Shown: one piece after another, positions 60,636-64,000 of the stretch
How positions within the stretch are numbered: the stretch's first letter is position 1
Layout of the letters: every line of letters begins with the position of its first letter
NCBI RefSeq assembly: GCF_003053725.1
Contig: NZ_QAYC01000006.1
Location: forward strand, 62,001-126,000
Direction of reading: 5' to 3'
Source: Rhodovulum kholense
GTDB taxonomy: Bacteria > Pseudomonadota > Alphaproteobacteria > Rhodobacterales > Rhodobacteraceae
Length of the DNA stretch: 64,000 nucleotides
The notes under the pieces: model-generated
What the model saw: the letters and a program-made list of their open reading frames with translations, nothing else
Told to the model about the DNA's origin: nothing
Databases searched by the model: none
Translations under genes and position numbers: made by a program

Positions 60636-62240
60636 TCATTCCGAAAGGCCGGTCTCCGCCCAGTTCGAGACGACCCAGCGCGGGTTGGTGGCGACCCCGG
60701 TCACGCTGTCCGCCACGACCGAGGTGAAGGACCAGTCGGCCACGTTGATCAGCGGCAGATCGGCGGTGACCATCCGCTGGAAGTCCTTGTAAAGGGCGAC
60801 GCGCTTGTCCCGGTCGAGCGTCACCAGCGCCTCGTCGATCAGCGCGTCGAGCTCGGGATTCGCGTAGCCGCCCTGGTTCGAGAAGGGCACGCCATCGGGT
60901 TGGCCCGACCGCACCAGGATGGTGGTCGAAATGGCCGGGTCGGCGCGGAACACGGTGGGCGCGATGGCCAGATCGAATGCGTGATCGGTGTAGACCGCCT
61001 TGATATGGCCCGCCGCGTCATGGGGCACGATCTGCGCGTCGATGCCGATGGCGGCCAGCGCCTGGCGCAGATAGTCGCCGAACTGCCGGGTCTCGGCGAA
61101 ATAGGGCGCGGGCAGAAGCCGCAGCGAAAACCGGGTGCCGCCCGGCCCTTCGGGATAGCCGGCCTCGTCGAGCAGGGCCTTGGCTGCCGCGATGTCGAAG
61201 GGGTAGGTCGTAACGTCCGGGGTGTAGAAGGTCGGGTCGTTGGCGGGCACCGGGCCGGTGGCCTTTTCGGCATAGCCAAGGAAGATCGTGTCCAGCACGA
61301 AGTCCTTGTCGATGGCGTGTGCGATGGCCTGCCGGACTTTCAGGTTCGACAGTTCCTCGGTCCGGTGGTTGATCTCGACGATCAGCTGATAGGTCAGCGC
61401 CTCGTAACCCTTCGTCACGACCGACAGTCCGGGCACCTTGGCGATCCGGTCCAGATCGGCCAGCGGTACCGAGGAGAACGCCGCCAGATGCACCTCGCCC
61501 GCTTCGAGCGAGCTTGCGGCGGCGGCGCGGTCGGGCAGGACCCGGAAGACGATGTCGTCGAGATGGGGCAGACCCTCGCCCCAATAGCTGTCATTTCGGG
61601 TCAGCAGGTAGTATTCGCCGGGGCGGTAGTCGCCCCATTTGAACGGGCCGGTGCCGATCAGCGCCCGGTTTGCCGGGTTCTCGACGATGTCGCTGCCCTC
61701 ATAGACATGTTTCGGCAGCACCGAGGACACCACCGGAAGCGCGTTCGCGATCAGCTGCAGCGGCGTCGGTTTGGAAAAGCGGAAGATGGCGGTCAGCGGG
61801 TCCGGGGTCTCGACCGCCTCGAGATTGGCGAACAGCGACCGTCCGATGTTCTGCAGGGGCTTCCAGACCTCCATCGCCGAGAAGGCCACATCGGCCGAGC
61901 TGAAGGGCGTGCCGTCATGCCAGCTGACGCCCTCGCGCAGGGTGAAGGTGATCGACAGCCCGTCCTCCGAGCCCTCCCAGCCGGTCGCCAGCAGCGGTTT
62001 CAGGCCGCCCGCGTCGTAGGATGCTTCGGCCAGCGGTTCGATCACCTTCGACGAGATGAAGAAGACGCCGTTCGAGGCAACGATGGCCGGGTTCAGCTGC
62101 CTGGGCTCGCTGTCGGCGGCGACGATCAGCCGTCCGCCGCCCTGGGCCAGAGCGAGGCGGGGCAGGGCCGTGGATGCAAGCAGGGCGGCGGTGCCGGTCA
62201 GGACGCCGCGTCGGGAAATCGTGGCAAGCATTAGAAACAT
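60636..62240 (-). CDS. Peptide/nickel-type ABC importer solute-binding protein (family 5)
   Basis: A 534-residue periplasmic binding protein. N-terminal signal has twin arginines (TISRRGVLTGTAALLAS), so Tat export is possible; cleavage after ALAQ (~33). Family features FTLREGVSWHDGTPFSSADVAFS (~95-117), GTGPFKWGDYRPGEYYLLTRN and FDIAAAKALLDEAGYPEGPGG. First gene of the importer operon, transcribed toward the ABC subunits and aminotransferase. Translation could start at 62240 or the Met 9 bases later. Confidence 0.93.
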   Translation of the reverse strand: MFLMLATISRRGVLTGTAALLASTALPRLALAQGGGRLIVAADSEPRQLNPAIVASNGVFFISSKVIEPLAEASYDAGGLKPLLATGWEGSEDGLSITFTLREGVSWHDGTPFSSADVAFSAMEVWKPLQNIGRSLFANLEAVETPDPLTAIFRFSKPTPLQLIANALPVVSSVLPKHVYEGSDIVENPANRALIGTGPFKWGDYRPGEYYLLTRNDSYWGEGLPHLDDIVFRVLPDRAAAASSLEAGEVHLAAFSSVPLADLDRIAKVPGLSVVTKGYEALTYQLIVEINHRTEELSNLKVRQAIAHAIDKDFVLDTIFLGYAEKATGPVPANDPTFYTPDVTTYPFDIAAAKALLDEAGYPEGPGGTRFSLRLLPAPYFAETRQFGDYLRQALAAIGIDAQIVPHDAAGHIKAVYTDHAFDLAIAPTVFRADPAISTTILVRSGQPDGVPFSNQGGYANPELDALIDEALVTLDRDKRVALYKDFQRMVTADLPLINVADWSFTSVVADSVTGVATNPRWVVSNWAETGLSE

Positions 62241-62441
62241 CCGTTCTTTTCGGAAGACGCAGAGGCGGTGCCGCCCAGCCGCAGGCTGTCACCGTCCGGG
62301 GCAGGACGCAAGAGCGCTTGGGACGGCCCGGGGCTTGCCGTGTTCTCCGGGCCCGCGTCCGGCGCACGCGCCCAGAAAAGCGGCAGTTGGCGGGTACCCC
62401 GCGGCCGCCGCGCGAAACGGCGACCCTGGGGCAGGTCGCGG

Positions 62442-63569
62442 TCAGTTCGGGGCCAGGTCGAGCGGGTTGCCATCCCGGACCTTGCTTTGGAAATCCATCA
62501 GGAACCAGAAGGTCCTGTCGACCTGACGGCCGAAGCAGCGGCGCAGAAGCTGGGTATAGTGGCTGTCGCGATCCAGCTGTTCCGCGGTCAGGAACCGGCT
62601 GAAATCGGCGATCAGCGCGGCCGAGCGCGGGGGCCCGAGCACGGCATAGGGTTCGATCGAGATCGCCGCCGGGATCAGTTGCAGCGTGTCGCGGAAGGCC
62701 GAGATCGACCAGGCACCCTCTTGCCCGTCCTGGCGTTCGAGCGCGGTGTAGCGGGCGGCAAGGTCGTCGGGCAGGCGGATCGACCCGGCAAGGTGGTCGA
62801 GGTTCTGCCAGTACCAGGTCAGGATGTGATGATCGTCGATCAGCACGTCGATGCCGCCTGCGCCGGTCTCTTTCAGGGCCAGGATGGCGTCGGCCGTGCT
62901 GCGGAATTCGCGCGCACGATCCAGCGAGTCCTCGCGACAGCTGGGGTTGCGCCCGGTGAAGACCTCCCATGTTTCCAGTCGGCGCGGCCGCGAGACCCGG
63001 TCCTGCATGCCCGGCGCCGAGGTCGTGCCGGTGACCACGCCGACCCGGCAGGACTGCTGCTGTCCTTCGCTGAAGCGTGCGTTGACCAGCGCCGAGGTGC
63101 TGGTCAGGAAGGTATAGGGCGAATGCGGCACCGAGGCGCCAAGCGTGACCGTCGCCGTGGTCGCCCCGCAAAGGATGTCGAAGGGCGGATCGTCCGCGGC
63201 GAGCCCGGCATAGCGGTCGCCGACCGGAACCGGGACGACGGTCACCTCGGGCGTTCCCGAAGGGCATCCTGAGCGCAGTTGCGAGAGGTAGGCCCGGCAC
63301 AGCGCGACCGTGTAGCCGGCATACCCTTCGAGAAGCCCGCCATCGGAGTGACCGCAGTCCAGGCGCGGATCGTCGGGCACCATGTCGCGCGCGATTCGAT
63401 ACGAAAAGGGCGGGGCGTCCTTGCGCAGTCCGACCCGGATCGTGCCCGAACAGAGCGCACCGGCCGGCTGGGCATTTGCTGCCGCGCCGAGCGACGCGAA
63501 AAGAAAAACGCTTGAAAAGCAGAACAGTGCAGAAAGAAGTTCACAAGGTGCTTTGCGAGATCGAGGCAT
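62442..63569 (-). CDS. Cysteine-rich orphan solute-binding-like protein (family 3)
   Basis: A 375-residue secreted protein with signal peptide ~1-33 (ends NAQ). The mature part opens with CSGTIRVGLRKDAPPFSYRI, the start of amino-acid-binding (SBP_bac_3) domains, with a periplasmic-binding fold to about residue 330. There are at least eight Cys residues (in LCSG, LDCGHS, ALCRAYL, SGCPSG, ILCGATT, QSCRVGV, PSCRED, RRCFG), more than usual, suggesting several disulphides. No ABC permease or ATPase is adjacent on this side; next door is a divergent membrane protein. ATG 63569 with GGGAGGCAG 8 bases upstream. Confidence 0.75.
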   Translation of the reverse strand: MPRSRKAPCELLSALFCFSSVFLFASLGAAANAQPAGALCSGTIRVGLRKDAPPFSYRIARDMVPDDPRLDCGHSDGGLLEGYAGYTVALCRAYLSQLRSGCPSGTPEVTVVPVPVGDRYAGLAADDPPFDILCGATTATVTLGASVPHSPYTFLTSTSALVNARFSEGQQQSCRVGVVTGTTSAPGMQDRVSRPRRLETWEVFTGRNPSCREDSLDRAREFRSTADAILALKETGAGGIDVLIDDHHILTWYWQNLDHLAGSIRLPDDLAARYTALERQDGQEGAWSISAFRDTLQLIPAAISIEPYAVLGPPRSAALIADFSRFLTAEQLDRDSHYTQLLRRCFGRQVDRTFWFLMDFQSKVRDGNPLDLAPN

Positions 63570-63665
63570 GGGGCTGCCTCCCTTGGCAATTGGACATTCT
63601 GAAAGATCTGGAATCATGATAAACAAAGCTGCGGGGACCGGACAAAAGATATTTGAGGTCATCCT

Positions 63666-64000
63666 ATGTTTGTCTGGATTTTCTGGATTATCGCCGTTTC
63701 GGCCGCGGTCATTGTTGTCGGCCATTCCAGCGAGTTGACGCTTATCGAAAGCGAATTGCGGGCGGTATCGGTCAATATCCTCAGAAGCGCGGGCGCCGGT
63801 CTGCCGGAAGACGGACTGGCGGCGGATACGGTCGTCCTGTGGTCGGCCTGCCTCGTCGTTTGGGGGGCTTTCGCCTTCCGGTTCAACGGCTGGCCATCCC
63901 GGGCGCGCGGACCGGTCGGATTTCCCGAACACGGCCCGCGCTATTTCACCACCCGGTTCCGGTTTCGCGCCTGGGCCGTGCTTTATGGTCTGGTGATCAC
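63666..64000 (+). CDS. Membrane protein of unknown function, 3' end outside the window
   Basis: ATG 63666 preceded by TTTGAGGTC, open to the window edge (111 complete codons plus 2 bases). One N-terminal helix (FVWIFWIIAVSAAVIVVG, residues 2-19), then a hydrophobic stretch VVLWSACLVVWGAFAF (~59-74), then a basic soluble or loop region, and the next helix begins at WAVLYGLVI. No family recognised from this part. Divergent from the cysteine-rich binding protein (96-bp gap), so the pair may be one system. Confidence 0.6.
   Translation, partial: MFVWIFWIIAVSAAVIVVGHSSELTLIESELRAVSVNILRSAGAGLPEDGLAADTVVLWSACLVVWGAFAFRFNGWPSRARGPVGFPEHGPRYFTTRFRFRAWAVLYGLVI

Noticed and set aside
1-64000. tRNA, rRNA, CRISPR array, integrase or phage genes
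   Set aside because: I saw no T-loop-like GTTCGAATC context with a cloverleaf, no spaced direct repeats and no recombinase motif; the only mobile trace is the dead IS481-type transposase.

Overview
The window is a high-G+C, gene-dense stretch of an alphaproteobacterial chromosome. Gene content and order point to the Rhodobacterales (Rhodobacter/Rhodovulum-like): a serS / yajC-secD-secF / ccmABCDG neighbourhood, a PuuD-type urate oxidase with a fused cytochrome c, a puuE-uraD fusion, an Anbu operon, and ivd/mcc/hmgL leucine genes. This placement is inferred from synteny and protein resemblance only; there is no rRNA or other taxonomic marker here. I saw no tRNA, rRNA or CRISPR array.

Layout. 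1-4.7 kb (minus): RND efflux pump permease (runs off the left edge) and its membrane-fusion protein. 5.0-8.5 kb (plus): YfgM-like protein, BamB and Der, the same order as in enterobacteria. 8.7-13.0 kb (minus): TspO-like membrane protein, serS, a lower-G+C pentapeptide-repeat membrane protein and a trypsin-like protease. 13.1-16.6 kb (plus): yajC-secD-secF and a Mth938-domain protein. 17.1-19.8 kb (plus): ccmABCDG for cytochrome c maturation. 19.9-23.3 kb: a QseBC/PmrAB-like two-component system divergent from a PepSY protein, a cytochrome b561 and a membrane-anchored dual-specificity-type phosphatase. 23.5-32.5 kb (plus): one chemotaxis-type operon, STAS-cheY-cheA-cheW-mcp-cheW-cheR-cheB, ending in an unusual soluble protein with two degenerate chemoreceptor-tip segments. 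32.6-39.6 kb: urate degradation (puuD, LysR regulator, uraH, puuE-uraD, ureidoglycine aminohydrolase, allA, NCS2 permease). 39.8-43.7 kb: Anbu operon (ATP-grasp, alpha-E, transglutaminase, Anbu protease). 44.0-47.1 kb: a protein with a disordered RPxxRP-rich linker, then the decayed remains of an IS481-type transposase. 47.1-54.8 kb: creA, isovaleryl-CoA dehydrogenase, LprI-like protein, OmpW porin, methylcrotonyl-CoA carboxylase beta and alpha, and HMG-CoA lyase. 54.9-56.1 kb: a 2H-phosphoesterase-like protein and a HAD hydrolase. 56.1-62.2 kb (minus): a peptide/nickel-type ABC importer with a class V aminotransferase in the same operon. 62.4-64.0 kb: a cysteine-rich solute-binding-like protein divergent from a membrane protein cut by the right edge.

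How the parts work together. BamB, YajC/SecDF, the YfgM-like protein and the ccm genes all serve envelope protein export and maturation. The uric acid block converts urate towards glyoxylate, urea and ammonia, but allantoate amidohydrolase is not visible. The leucine block turns isovaleryl-CoA into acetoacetate and acetyl-CoA, except for methylglutaconyl-CoA hydratase, which is not here. Least-explained items: the double-tip receptor-like protein at the end of the che operon, the sensor/PepSY/cytochrome b561/phosphatase locus, a probably inactive 2H-like protein, and a dispersed intergenic motif (CTTCTTCTTGG, 3-4 variable bases, AATACCC).
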